From contig CM057458.1 of the NCBI GenBank assembly GCA_016271365.2, positions 201,410,501 through 201,474,500 of the forward strand: a DNA stretch of 64,000 nt, read 5' to 3'. The DNA is from Neoceratodus forsteri (lineage: Eukaryota; Chordata; Ceratodontiformes; Ceratodontidae). This document shows, in pieces, positions 32,216 through 43,639 of the stretch. Positions within the stretch are counted from its first letter, which is position 1, and every line of letters starts with the position of its first letter. Made by a program: the position numbers and the translations under genes. The notes beneath the pieces are model-generated. The model made no database searches and was not told where the DNA came from. It saw nothing but the letters and a program-made list of their open reading frames with translations.

Positions 32216-34096
32216 TGAAAAGGATTCACTATTGCATCATTCTGCACAGGCTGGTGAACAAGAAATGTGTACTCTGAAGAATGAGTGTGAAAGTTTAAGA
32301 CAGGATAAGAGTCAGGTGATACAAATGAATGATTTGCTGAATGCTGCGAATGCACAATTGAGTGATGAGATGGGTGAACTGCAGGATGAGATCAATCAGG
32401 TACGTAATGATTTAGAAACAGCCTATAGGGACAATCGCGAATTGAGCGCTGCGTACCGTGTTTTGCAGAAACAGAAACAGGATCAGGTTGATATGAATGT
32501 TGCAAGTGTGAGTCATGATGAATGTAGAGCTAAGATGGATAAACTGTGCCATCAGCGAGAGGTTTTGACTGGCCATGTTAGTAATGGGTGGCGAGCTCTC
32601 TGTTTTCATTCGCCGTCGGAGGGGAGCCATCCGCAACGATATCTCGCAGCACAACGCCCAGTCACTCCTACTATGGCTCAGACTCCCACCCAGCCATCCA
32701 CAGCATGGCGGGTCCCCACCCACCACTCCCAGGTCACACGAGACGGTGTCGGATGCTCATCATGGGAAACGCCCATCATGGCGGGCGCCCCATGATAGGG
32801 GGAGCAGGCCCAATCCTGGTCCCGACGGGCGCTCGTAGCTGTTATTAGTGTGGAAGACAGCAAGAGATTGAAACCATGATTGATAGGGCATTGGGAAATG
32901 TTCCTTCCTGAAGAAGTATGAAAGCCATTAGAAGTCAGATTTGACAAATTTTTCAAGAAGCTGGCACTCAGGAAGGTGTTGTTCGGACTGCGGCTGAGCT
33001 GCAGCCCGCACAACGATGGATGGTGCTTGAGCCTTTCTGCCCTTGCCTGATCGACCACCAACTAATCCCGCAAATGGCCTACTCTGTTCAGCAAATTGCT
33101 GACAGCATCGGTTGGATGAACCCGCCTGACAACCTCAGCTGCCATTTGGAAAAGGTGCGCCCAAGTGTGAGATGCTTAGTCTCGCCAGAATACCAGGTCC
33201 AAATACTACGCCAGACCATCGATCCTGGTTTATGGGCAAACTCCCCAAAGTAGTTCGCCAAGATGGGAACGCTACTCTTGATGAAGTCGCAGCTGAGCTC
33301 ATTTCCGCCACAGCCCTGGTGTGGTTGGAGTAATGCTAGCATACCCCGTGAAGCAAAATGCTAAAGAAATTCCAGCGACTTACCACCAGAGACTCTGGAT
33401 GGTCTATCGAGCAGGGAAACATCTGGCACAAGAAGCCGCAGATGTAGATCTTATTGAATATAAGACCCTGTTTCTTAGAAACATGATTCCAGCCATGAGA
33501 GAGAAAGTAGAGCCAACCACATACCCAAATACAGATAGGTTTGCCGATATTCTTCGGAAAACCGAGAGAGTGTACCAATTGTACATCCGCGATTTGAGTT
33601 CCAGTTCCAAAAAGGTTGCCGCTGTGTAACCTGCTTCTGGGACCGCAACACACTACACGGTGGAAGGGCAGGCCCAGCAACAATAGCCCAAACCTCCATC
33701 GGCCCCTCCAGCTAGCACCCAGCAAAATCCCCAACAACAACAACAGCAGTGGGGTGGGAACCGGAATTGGCATAAGAACAAAAAGTACAAAGGCAAAGGG
33801 AAGCCATTACAAAGATCAGGTCCCTCATATAAAGAGATAGCTGAAGAAAACCGAAAATTTTGGGAGCTCCTGGGGCAAGTGCGTTCTGTAGCAGATGCCG
33901 TTCCCGCACAAACACTTGCAGCAGTACAACCGGTGACCCATGACACTACTGGCCATGGAGACACCGGAGATATGGGTGCGCAGACCCATACCAGCCTGAA
34001 CCCGGAAGCCCCACCTTACATTGCATCAGTGCAACACAGTGAAGTCATCCATGCAAGCCAAGCCCAACCTCTGCATGCCTCCAACAATACGGATTG
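32216..34096 (+). pseudogene. gag: gag, 3' part (coiled coil, capsid-like, basic tail)
   Basis: The coiled coil continues (LKNECESLRQDKSQVIQMN, LSDEMGELQDEINQVRNDLE). A Pro/Ser/His-rich region is at about 32590-32840. A capsid-like region follows (MAYSVQQIADSIGWMNPP, 33075; WANSPK near 33240; RLWMVYRAGKHLAQEA and LRNMIPAMREKVEP, 33390-33520; FADILRKTERVYQLYIRDL). The tail, about 33690-33850, is Gln-rich then basic (NRNWHKNKKYKGKGKPLQRS) and has no CCHC zinc knuckle in any frame I read. Several frameshifts. The basic tail could bind RNA in place of zinc knuckles, as Gly-Arg boxes do in foamy viruses; that comparison is an inference. Confidence 0.75.
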
Positions 34097-34610
34097 ACAA
34101 TTACAGGCCCCAGTCCGCATTGTAAACAAGCTGGTCTTGGATACAAATGGAAGGCCCTGCACCGAGGCCGAGGTCAGGGGCCGCCAATTAGTGTCTTATT
34201 AGATACAGGTGCAGCTGTATCTGTGTATCACGATGACCACCCTGAAAGCGCTCCATGGTCTACGGACGGAAGACCAATATGTCAGGAGTTGATGGTGCTA
34301 GGTTACCTGCATACCGTTCTCTGCCTTTACCGGTAGAACTAGGCCATCTGAAGGCCTCACATGCTTTCCAACTGATGGTGTTGCACGATCACCCTAGCAT
34401 CATCGGGATTGACTTCCTTGCACCACACGGCTGTGTGGTGGATCTAGCAAACATGCTGTTGATACAGATCCAGGGTCAATACCATACTGTTTTAATTCCT
34501 GACTCACATGCTGTGGCAACGATATCCATTAACAACAAAGAGTATGACGTCATAGATTTATTCAAGAACCATGAACTTTTCCCAAAACTTCTACGTATTC
34601 TGCAATGACA
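34097..34610 (+). pseudogene. pro: Retroviral aspartic protease region
   Basis: ISVLLDTGAAVSVY (DTG at 34202-34210) is the catalytic loop of the retropepsin. It is followed in another frame by SIIGIDFLAPHGCVVDL (about 34390-34440), the conserved GxDxL segment. A frameshift lies between. In retroviruses the enzyme acts as a dimer to cut Gag-Pol. Confidence 0.88.
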
Positions 34611-35505
34611 TTTGGAAACGTTTGCAGTTAACAAACACGATTGTGGCAGAATGCATACCATTATTGAGGTGCCAGGCCCGGCACATGAGAGACAAAGGCA
34701 ATACCCATTTCCCTCTGAAGCCTTACCCTCTCTTCGAAACAATCAAGTCACCCTTAACAAGGAGTAATCAGAACCTGTGTCTCCACTGTCAACTCTCCTG
34801 TTTGGCCTGTGAAGAAACCCACAGGTACCTGGAGACTTACTATTGACTACAGGAAACTGAATCAGGTCACTCCCAGTTGCTCCCCAACTGTGGCGTCTGC
34901 ACCGGATGTGCTTCGACTTTTAACACCAGATAAGAAATGGTTCAGTGCTCTGGATATCTCCAATGGTTTCTGGTCATTACCATTGGCTCTCAAGAGTCAA
35001 TATAAGTTTGCCTTCACTTTGAAGGGTGACAATATACGTGACTTGCCTGCCACAGGGTTCCATAACAGCCCATCCTCTTCCATCTCCATATGATGGATGC
35101 CCTACAAGGTTTCTCAACCCCCAATGTCTCTTACAGTATGTAGATGACCTGTTGTTGGCCACTGCCACACAGGAACAACATCTGGATCTCTTGGATGAAC
35201 TATTGACTCTTATTCAAAGAGCAGGCTTGAAGTGTAATCCTGCAAAAGCACAACTATGTCAGAAAGAAGTACTCTTTCTGGGTTTGAAGATAACAGATCA
35301 AGGTCGGAGTCCTACTTGGAAAAATATTCAAGGGTTACAAGACTTGCCATTACCTACCAGTGTGGCAACTCTTAGGAGGTTTCTAGGTATGGTAAACTAC
35401 TCCAGAGATTTCATTTGTGATTTTGCACAGAAAGCCGCTCCACTGTACGATTTACTCAAAAAGGACGTTCCATGGAATTGGGCCCTGTCCATACCCAGGC
35501 TGTGA
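34611..35505 (+). pseudogene. pol: Retroviral reverse transcriptase
   Basis: Frames at 34809-35093 and 35026-35505 have TGTWRLTIDYRKLNQVTP, then WFSALDISNGFWSLPL (catalytic Asp), then LLQYVDDLLLATATQ (YVDD at 35137-35148), then GLKCNPAKAQLCQKEVLFLG and RRFLGMVNYSRDFICDFAQ. Between the first and second frame, near 35030-35100, the usual PQG region is damaged by frameshifts. Identity as a retroviral, not LINE, RT is certain from the order and from the flanking protease and RNase H. Confidence 0.93.
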
Positions 35506-36410
35506 CGTCACTGAAGCAGGCATTGGCCTCCGCCCCAGCACTGGTAAACCCCAATCCAACATTACCATTCCATCTAGAGTGTGCCACCTCTGACATTGCT
35601 ATGTCAGCAGTGTTAGCCCAAAAGGTACATGGCACTTTGAGACCTATTGCATATGCATCGCAGCTCTTGACCCCAGTAGAACAGAAGTATGGCCTTTGTG
35701 AAAGGAATCTTCTGGCCATTTATTGGGCTGTCAAGCACTTCTTGTATATCATTGGGTACTCTCCACTGATTCTTAACACCAATCATACTCCTACTACACT
35801 TTTGCTTTCAGACAGAGTGAAGGATGGGTTAGTCTCTAACACCAGGCTGACACATTGGTCACTCCTCCTCCAGGATAGGGATATTCAGCTCCATCAAACC
35901 AAAGTTCCATCTCTACTAGCACATGGCCTCCTCTTTCAGGGGGAGCCCCACGATTGCGCTTTGCAGTCACCTGATCTCCCAGATCCAGGTCCATTCTTCC
36001 CTGCCACCCCTGAGGTATTAGAGAACACCTCCTTGTGCCGTGTTTTCACCGATGGATCAGCATCATATTATCAAGGTGAACAAATTGCAGGGATGGGTAT
36101 CATGGTGGTGTATCCTTATGGGAACACTGTCAAGATATCTAAACGCTGTACTGTAGCTTCATCACAGTATGCAGAGCTGGCAGCAGTGGCCTGTGCATTA
36201 GAGTTTATACAACATGGAACTCAGGACACCATCATTTTTACTGACTCTAATTGGGTTTGTTGCTCCCTTACAGAATTTCTCCCTTTCTGGGGAAGAACTC
36301 CTTCTCTCTTCTGATGGCAGCTCAGTGAAATACAAAAGAATTGGTGATTTACATACACGCATTAGGTCAAAAATACCCACACAAACTCTATGTACACAAG
36401 GTTAAATCTC
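35472..36410 (+). pseudogene. pol: RT connection and RNase H domains
   Basis: A 280-residue frame covers the connection (ATSDIAMSAVLAQK, LRPIAYASQLLTPVEQKYG) and the RNase H domain: FTDGSAS (first Asp, about 36045), SSQYAELAAVACALEF (Glu) and IIFTDSNW (Asp, about 36237). It frameshifts near 36300. The HxxxH-like end (HALGQKYPHKLY) and the last Asp (NDTED) are in the next frame, up to about 36450. Confidence 0.92.
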
Positions 36411-36419
36411 ACTCCTTAC

Positions 36420-37830
36420 ATGATCCCTACCACGCATCCAATGACACAGAAGACACCCTTGCCAAAGAAGGGGCCCGAGGGGGGGATGTCTGGATGATCG
36501 AACATCCAGAAGCCAACGCAGCTGTACAGGTTGCAGCTCTTAAAAAGAAATCTGAATCTTTTTCCCCCTTGGACCTCTCAGCAGCCCAACACTTGAACAC
36601 TGAACTCAAAGAAGTGTTCAGATTCTTGGACAAGGGTACTGAAGAAAGACTTCCCACACATAACCCTTATAGTAGGCATGAAAGTAAATTACACTTATCC
36701 CCTGATGATAAACTCATTTGGTTCCAGCCAGAGGATACTACCACCAAATTGTGAGTAGTCCCCAGACATTTGAGATCTGAATTTTTGCACCAGGTACATG
36801 ACACACCCACTGGTGGACACCAGGGCGCTGAAAATACCCTCCAACGCCTCAAAACCACCGCATGGTGGCCTGGGATTACCAAAGATGTTAAACAATACAT
36901 TGACAATTGCCTTGTTTGTGCACAAAACAATCCAATACCTACAAAATGGAATGCCAAACTTTTTACCACAGAGACATACTGGCCCTTGGCATGCCATCCA
37001 AATTGATTTTATTGGTCCTTTGACCAATACCAGTAGAAACAACAAGTATGCCCTTGTAGTGACCGATCTATTCTCTAAGTGGGTAGAGGCTTTCCCCACC
37101 AAGACTTGCACTGCAAAGACAACTGCCAAAATCCTGGTAGAACAGATTTTCTCCAGGTGGGGCCTGCCTCTCAAGGTAGACTCCGATAAAGGAACCAGTT
37201 TTACAGGTGAGTTGATGAAAGAGTCCCTTGAACTCCTAGGGGTTCAGCAAAAGTTCCACATACCTTATCACCCTCAATCCTCAGGTCAAGTAGAAAGAGC
37301 TAACAGATGGATTAAGCAAATGCTTTCCAAATTCATTGAGGACAATCCCAAGACCTGGGATTCCCTACTGCCTTTACCCTTATGGCAATTAGGGTACGCC
37401 CACCCACCACCCAGCTTACACCTTTCGAGGTAATGACTGGAAGACAAATGAGATTACCTGAACACTTGCTCTTTGACCTGCATACCCCCACTGCAGACCG
37501 TGTGTCTGTAGATCAGTATGTGGAAAAACTTAGAAAAGACCTCATAGACACACACTTGTATGCTGCAAATTGCATGGGCAAGGCCCAGCAACAGTCCAAA
37601 ATACAATTTGACAAACATGCACAAGAAGTGGATTGGCAAGTTGGAAATCAGGTAATGGTACTTCAAATTGCACATCCCACCCACTTCTTCTCCAACAAGT
37701 GGGAAGGCCCTTACCCCATTGTCAACAAGCTCAGTCCAGCAGTCTATCAAGTTAGACTCTCCACAACAATAAACTGACTGACAAATGGTTACATGCAAAC
37801 CAATTGAAACTGTACAAAGGAGCTTAAAAC
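36420..37830 (+). pseudogene. pol: Retroviral integrase
   Basis: The zinc-binding HHCC region: HDTPTGGHQGAENTL, TTAWWPGITKDV and CLVCAQ (36798-36925). The catalytic core: IDFIGPLTNTS (Asp, about 37003), YALVVTDLFSKWVEAFP, VDSDKGTSFTGEL (Asp, about 37175) and PYHPQSSGQVERANRW (Glu, about 37290). The C-terminal domain: FDKHAQEVDWQVGNQVMVL and FFSNKWEGPYPIVNKLSPAVY (to 37777). A frameshift near 36960 separates the zinc domain from the core and another near 37400 the C-terminus. All DDE residues are readable. Confidence 0.93.
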
Positions 37831-37909
37831 TTACTCTTCCTAACCCCATTAGGCGTGAACTGTACTAATATACTAATCTTTCATCTTCCTTTTCAGATAC
37901 ATTGACAAG

Positions 37910-40292
37910 ATGGCTATCATGTTCCTATCTCTACTCCTTGCAGGAGTACTCCCTTTCGCCCAAGGCACGGTACCGGACCTCCTTCGACACCTTGATCCTC
38001 CAGAACCTCCTACAGAGGGAGTTTCCATCAAAATTCCAGACACTATGATTACTGTCCAGGAAGGTTCCGATGCATACCTCACTGCCTCGGTCATTGCTCC
38101 TGACAAATCCACCCTTCAAATTGAGTGGCAAACCACATCACAAAGACAAGTTCTCCCTGTGGCCAAACTCTCTAAGGGAACTTTCCAGGGTTGGCCCAAC
38201 ACTAAATTGTCCCCGAATGGTTCACTGTCCTTGTTACAAACTGCATTAAGACACTCTGGTTTGTATAACATCACTGCTTTAATTGACCCTTCCTATTGTA
38301 ACTCTCTTTCTCAGGATTCTGCCCTCAGATTTTGTGCTGTACACCACATGGCCTCTGCCGCCATGTATATATCTGTGCTACCTCCTACTGAGAAACAGCT
38401 TTTGGAATGTCCAAAACATACCCCTGGTCCCTGTAGTGGTCTCACAGCTACTGCCCTCCCAGGTTCTTTGATTAACAATTTACAGTTTATGCATATACCT
38501 GTTTTATTTAACCTTACTTACTGGAACATGAAAGAATTTGGTATGTGTCACAATACCAATACCTCCGCATTTTACAGTACTTTGTTGCTAGATAGTTTAG
38601 CTGCATTTCAGATACGTACCAAAGATCCCTTTACTGGGGTTTATTCTACTGAACACAGAGGTAATTTTAGGAGGAAACCTCCTCCTAGTACTCTTACTCA
38701 TAAATGTAATAAACATGAAGTTGACAGTTCTGATGTCACAGGTGCCACGGGAACTGTCACAGGTCTTTTTGGTACTGCTATGTCCATTTGGAACAAAGCA
38801 GACATTACTGCTATCAAAAGTCATTCTGCAAAATTCTCCACTGGTTTGGTTAATGATGTTTTACCACCTTTATTGCATGGTGTGGATGGTCTTAGCCAGG
38901 AAGAAAGATACACTGTATACAACATGCACGACATTGCAAAAGCCTTCACTGATTCCAAAGACAAGATTAGTGCACTCATACAACAGAACAATAGAGAAGC
39001 TGATAGACAATACATTGGTAGGGAAATACTTTGTTCTGCATATGGTTCATACATACTCACTACCATTAACAACCTTTTCAGAGACCTAGAAACTGGTAGG
39101 ATTCCTGATATTATACATGACAGACGTCTATCTAAATGGTATTGTCCTAAATGTAAATCTCCATCTTGTATTTCCCTGTGTATGCAACAGACTCTGTCTA
39201 TTCCTCTCTCCACAGCTCGAAATTTGGGATTTGTGACCAGACATCCGAATACTGGTCCTTGTTTTTCTGCTAAGAAATGTTCTATAACAGATACCATGTT
39301 TGTCTCTTTTACTGTCTCCTTACCACGCTTTGATCCCACTACAGCTTTGTTCGACAAGCTGGCACTGGCGCATTCCATAGGGCATTTGGACGAAGACATC
39401 TACCTAGAACACCTGGATCTACCTCCTCTACTGGTCTACCATTCCTTCCTTCCTGGATGCCTGGGTGGCACCGCACACGGACTGTTGTGCAAAAAAGCAA
39501 TACATCTACCTGTGCCGATGTGATGTGTTTGATGTTATATGCCCTGTTTGTGGCTACTCTCCAGACAGCATTGACTGGACTTTCACTATGGATGCTGACA
39601 TCACTGAGAATGGCACCAACGCTTTTGAATCAACGCAGTCACCGGATCAGCTCTACCAGTCCTATCGTGAGGAAGCTTATCGCCTGTCAACACGGATCTC
39701 CAAGATGACCTACACATGCCCTGTCCAGTTGCAAAAATGGAGACTGCCTACTGTACCGATCACAGTACAACTCTGACGGTGAATACTGCATAGTTACTAA
39801 TGTGAAAACGTATTCTTATGGTTCTGTTACTTGTGCAATTGATTACCCCAACTTCTGTTTTGTTCCCCATCAGAAAACTGTTATTGGACACACTGTCATA
39901 ACCCCCGTTCCCCTTATGGAAGCAGATATTATTGATGGTAATCCAGATTGCTTACTTACACTTGAAGAATACCTACCCTACTTTAATGTACACATAGATC
40001 CACTGACACTTACACTGAAATCACTGTTAGATAGAAAGGACACACACACCTCATCCACATCAGCAATAATATAACCAAAGCCAATGAAGCCATTCTTGAC
40101 CTGAAGAATGATGGAGACATGAATAACGCTTTGACTAACACTTGGTTAGAAATTACTTTTAAAGGTTTTGTTATAATACAAGCATTTTTGATATTTACTT
40201 TCATTATTATGCTTTGCTGCCTACGACGTACTCTTCGCCAACACCATGAGCAGCTTGAGTTTCTTTACAAGGCTCATGCCTCTGGATTTTAA
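37910..40292 (+). pseudogene. env: Retroviral envelope glycoprotein with N-terminal Ig-like domain
   Basis: The first frame (537 residues) starts with a signal peptide (MAIMFLSLLLAGVLPFAQG). Residues about 38-124 read as an immunoglobulin V-like domain without the cysteine pair: VQEGSDAYLTASV (B strand), IEWQT (Trp73), NGSLSLLQTA (E strand) and HSGLYNITA (the xGxY corner, Tyr119). A Cys-rich SU-like part follows. A basic FRRK site (about residue 253) precedes a Gly-rich, fusion-peptide-like TGTVTGLFGTAMS (about 280-292) and a helical region. Three frameshifts (near 39480-39520, 39776-39801 and 40045-40074) break the rest, which ends with a membrane segment (FLIFTFIIMLCCL) and a short basic tail at 40292. 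Known Envs mediate receptor binding and fusion; what the Ig-like domain bound is unknown. Confidence 0.85.
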
Positions 40293-40342
40293 AGACCCAC
40301 TGCTCCTGCCCACTCCTTACATTCGCCTGTGTTGCCCTTTTT

Positions 40343-40361
40343 AGGCAACAAGGGGGGGAAT
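40343..40361 (+). other. Polypurine tract
   Basis: AGGCAACAAGGGGGGGAAT immediately precedes the TG that opens the 3' LTR, the place where plus-strand synthesis is primed. Confidence 0.85.
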
Positions 40362-41074
40362 TGTTACACAAGGTCCCTGCACCCTAATTGATACCCTCAG
40401 GGGTACACCGTAGACAGCTAATGTTTAGGCATAGGCTATACTAATATATAGGGCATAGGGCATCTACCGTACAAGAGTAGATGTCAGGATATGAATACAT
40501 ATCATTGTAACTCACTTTGCTTGCTAATGCACACACATTATACCATGTATTTTCTGTCTATTTCTTACTTGTCAGATGCCAAGACACCTGTCCTTGAAGT
40601 AATTATAATGTGTAAGGCAACATTGCCATCTTTTGGTGAGGACACCACTTCACCTTATTATGTAAGACTTTGTATAAGAATGTCTTTGTTCTAAAACTGA
40701 TGACTTTACAGAATTATATAATGTTATCTTAGACCGTGGAGCCACCTCTAATTTAGCCAATAGGGCTCATCTCTGTAACTAGAAATGTTTCTATCTTTCA
40801 GTAACCATAGTAATTATCATAGGTATATAATGTTATGCACAGGCTTTACACCTCAGAGACCCATGAGATCCCAAGAGACTACAAAGAAACCTCGAGGTGT
40901 AGGGAACGCTTAGCACTGGCTCCCGGTTCGTATTGGTAAGAACTGCTTAGGGCAACTGTGATTCATCCCTGTTTGTAGTAATAAACTTGTTTATTACTTG
41001 AATGCAACTTGTTTGTGATTATTTGCATCTCCAATATTGCCAAGAACCTGAAAGTGAGGTTCAGACCTCTTACA
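40362..41074 (+). repeat. 3' LTR (713 bp)
   Basis: It begins TGTTACACAAGG and ends CTCTTACA, the TG...CA form. A TATA-like TATATAATG is at about 40823, and AATAAA at about 40979 begins a short palindromic AATAAACTTGTTTATT. These place U3 to about 40850 and R to about 41000. The last 170 bases match the 5' copy. Confidence 0.92.
40823..40985 (+). promoter_or_regulatory. LTR TATA box and polyadenylation signal
   Basis: TATATAATG (about 40823) and AATAAA (about 40979) are 156 bases apart, a plausible TATA to poly(A) distance for a retroviral R region of roughly 140 bases. The TTTATT/AATAAA inverted repeat could fold around the signal. Confidence 0.5.
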
Positions 41075-42497
41075 GAGTGGTGTTCAGTTGGTAAGAGTTT
41101 TTGTAACATGGTTAATTTGTCAGCTATGACAACTTCCACAGGAGAACGCCTAGGGTATTCCATAACCTAGTTTCTTTATAGACCGTTTACATTAAGACAC
41201 TGTGCTGTAATGCATTAAACAGCATGTGCTAAATATTGTTAGTGGTTGTTGACATTCTCCAGTGCATTACTGGCATATTGAAGTACCGCAAACTATCTAT
41301 ACTACTGCGGACTCAGTTTCTTGTGCAACTAATGTGATAGAGTATGCAAATATTGGAAACAATAATCTTAGTATGTTGGTAATTGAGGGTGTTAGTACTT
41401 AGGAATTTTAAACTGTAGCCACATTATTCAGAGTCGGAGACAGGGTGTTGTGTGCCGCATGTTAGGCAGATGTGTGCCACCATGTCACATCTGTGGATAT
41501 TAATCCTACATGTCAGTGTCCCATGCGGGTTGTGAGAGGGGAAGACAGGAGAGGAAAAATACCCTAGCGGTCCTAGTAGATGACTGGACTGCTTTCTCCG
41601 GGCCACCGATTGCAGGATAGGCCCTGTTGTGCAGATGTGAGGAGGGGGCACTCTAGGGGTAGATCCTAGATTTGGGGTCTGGACGTGATAGAGGTAGAAG
41701 ACTTGGTTTGCTGGCCAAGGCACCTAGCTTCACCTGAGCTCTTTCCTTCTAAGACTGCTTGAAAGGCAGAGTAGAGAAACTTACCAGAGCAAGGGAGAAG
41801 GATTAAGACTTAGTTTGGCTAAGCAGATTTACTGTGTGGTGGTGTTTTGATTTTTTACTCACAGGGATTGCTACTGTTTGTGGCTAACATTTCATTGCTT
41901 TATTTTTTCTCTGATTCAAATTGTTGTTGCTGGTATACCTTCTTCTGCATTATTACAAGGTGTGCCTACAGGTGTGTGCTAACAGATTACTGCTGTAATC
42001 TTCTGATTCAAATTGTCTTTTGCAAGGTATATCTTCTGTTACTGCTTTATTTTCTCTGGAGCAAAGTGTTTCTTACAGGGTATATCTTCTCTGAAATTAT
42101 TACAGGTGGTGCTTTACAGGTTTTACAGTTTTATCTAACATTAGGATAAGCTTTCAGGTTACTCCATTTGTTGTTGACTGATTGTTTCTGCTCTTACCTC
42201 CTTGTTCTTTGTCCGTGGTTCTTCTTTTTAGGCAGGGAAGGGCCCAGCCACCCACCCCATCCCCAACCACCCCACGCTACACTCCTTTATAGGGTACCAC
42301 AGTTGTGACATTTCCTGTGGCAGAGCAGGAAGGGGCGGATCAGTGGGGCCTCCACAAGTGATCTCATTTACAGGGCACTAGTAATTTAACTTGTTATAAC
42401 AAGTTAAACAAAGCACAATTAAACCATTACTTGCATTTTTTTTCCTTTTTCCTTCTAATTACTCTGACTAGGTTACAAACCCAGCAACTTATTTGGA
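41075..42497. other. Region between ERV and CR1 element
   Basis: Unclear. 41420-41730 is G+C-richer than its neighbours and has an open minus-strand frame (41723-41424) without a recognised domain. 41840-42200 is T-rich with repeated TATCTTCT and AGGTTTTACAG words. If the SGNH ORF once continued past the ERV insertion, its 3' part should lie here; I found no DxxH block. Confidence 0.35.
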
Positions 42498-43455
42498 ATG
42501 GATTTCATTAACTGCAGGTACTGTGGAACAATTTTCAGAAGGACAGTCTTACAGGATTTAGGACACTGTCCTACATGCTGAGCCTTTGGAGTTTTCAGTC
42601 TCAGCTCCGGGCAGCATGGGCAGAGATTGCCGCCTCAAATTTCATATTGAAGAGAAATACATTATAAGAACCACCCGCCATTTCCCCAGCATCCAACAGA
42701 AAAACCTCGACCAAGAGAGGGTAGTTGGTCCAGGAGGTTGGCAGGTGGTTAGGAGGAGCAACCAGGTGCCCCATCACTCTCTGCTCTCCAACACATTACC
42801 TCCAAAACCATATAAACGCTTAGAAACAGGTATCTGCCTCTATCTCTGAAATCAAATAAAGAGGCAGAAGACACTGCAGAGCAGGACACTGCGCGCAAGA
42901 CTAGCACAACAATACTCACCCAAATCAGGAACCAAAACTAAACAAGCACAAAGGAAATCCAAAAACTTCTGATCATAGGAGACTCCATGATTCGGGGAGT
43001 TGATACCCATCTCCAGCCAGGGGTGATGGTCAGATGTCTCCCAGGTACATCAGCATGGAGAGACACTGACCGCTATTAAAATTGTTCACAAAGCAGGAGA
43101 AAACATTGATGTCCTAGTACACATAGGGACTAATGATCTCGCCAGCCCGGTCAGTTGTGGAGACCAAGGAACACCTGACTAAGCTGGGTGACAAACTATC
43201 ATCTATTTCGTCGATCTCCTTCTCTGAGATCCTGCCAGTCTGGGAGAAGGGAACAGATGGACGGAAGGTCAGAAGGAGAGATAGGGAGCTAAACACGTGG
43301 CTCAAGGACTGGTGCCAGGAAAAGGACACAGATTTGTAGGAACTGGCAACAGTTCTGGGAGCGGAAAGTTCTTTAAATTTGATGGACTGCATCTGACTAA
43401 AGAGGAGTCAGTGCATTGGGGCAGAAGTTTGGCGTCTTTGCAGAATATTTAAACT
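42498..43455 (+). pseudogene. CR1 ORF1: zinc-finger-like start and SGNH esterase
   Basis: The start MDFINCRYCGTIFRR with GHCPTC gives a CxxC...CxxC zinc-binding-like motif. Further on, in shifting frames, are LLVGDSMIRGVDTHL (esterase block I, about 42975), VLVHIGTNDLA (block III, about 43115), LNTWLKDWCQ and FDGLHLTKEE (DxxH, about 43380). An esterase domain in ORF1 is known for CR1-clade LINEs, where it is thought to help membrane or lipid interaction. At least three frameshifts. Confidence 0.85.
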
Positions 43456-43639
43456 AGCAAATGAGGAGAAGGTGTAGCACCCTATCGTCGAATGAAGAAC
43501 ACCCTCCCCTCAGCTAGTGGTCAAACAGGAATTCAAGCGTGTTTGCCATTCATTTGCATCACCAGGTAAGAAAAAAGGTTTGTCTCCCACACGATGCACA
43601 GGGGTAATGCCAAACTTCACCCAACAACTAACACACAAA

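Larger units (their letters stand above)
28084..41074 (+). mobile_element. Endogenous retrovirus (provirus) with nested LINE
   Basis: The order is truncated 5' LTR, PBS, gag, protease, RT, RNase H, integrase, env, PPT and 3' LTR, all on the plus strand. Removing the CR1 insertion (about 28910-32215) leaves about 9.7 kb, a usual proviral size. The two LTR copies differ at two positions in about 170 bases (one substitution, one indel), so by LTR divergence it is not very old, yet the coding genes have many frameshifts. YVDD RT and a signal-peptide Env fit orthoretroviruses; the lack of a visible CCHC knuckle in Gag is unusual. I leave the genus unassigned. Confidence 0.95.

Noticed and set aside
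37910..40292. Env as an intact, expressible envelope gene
   Set aside because: Three frame changes between about 39480 and 40074 separate the first frame from the membrane anchor.
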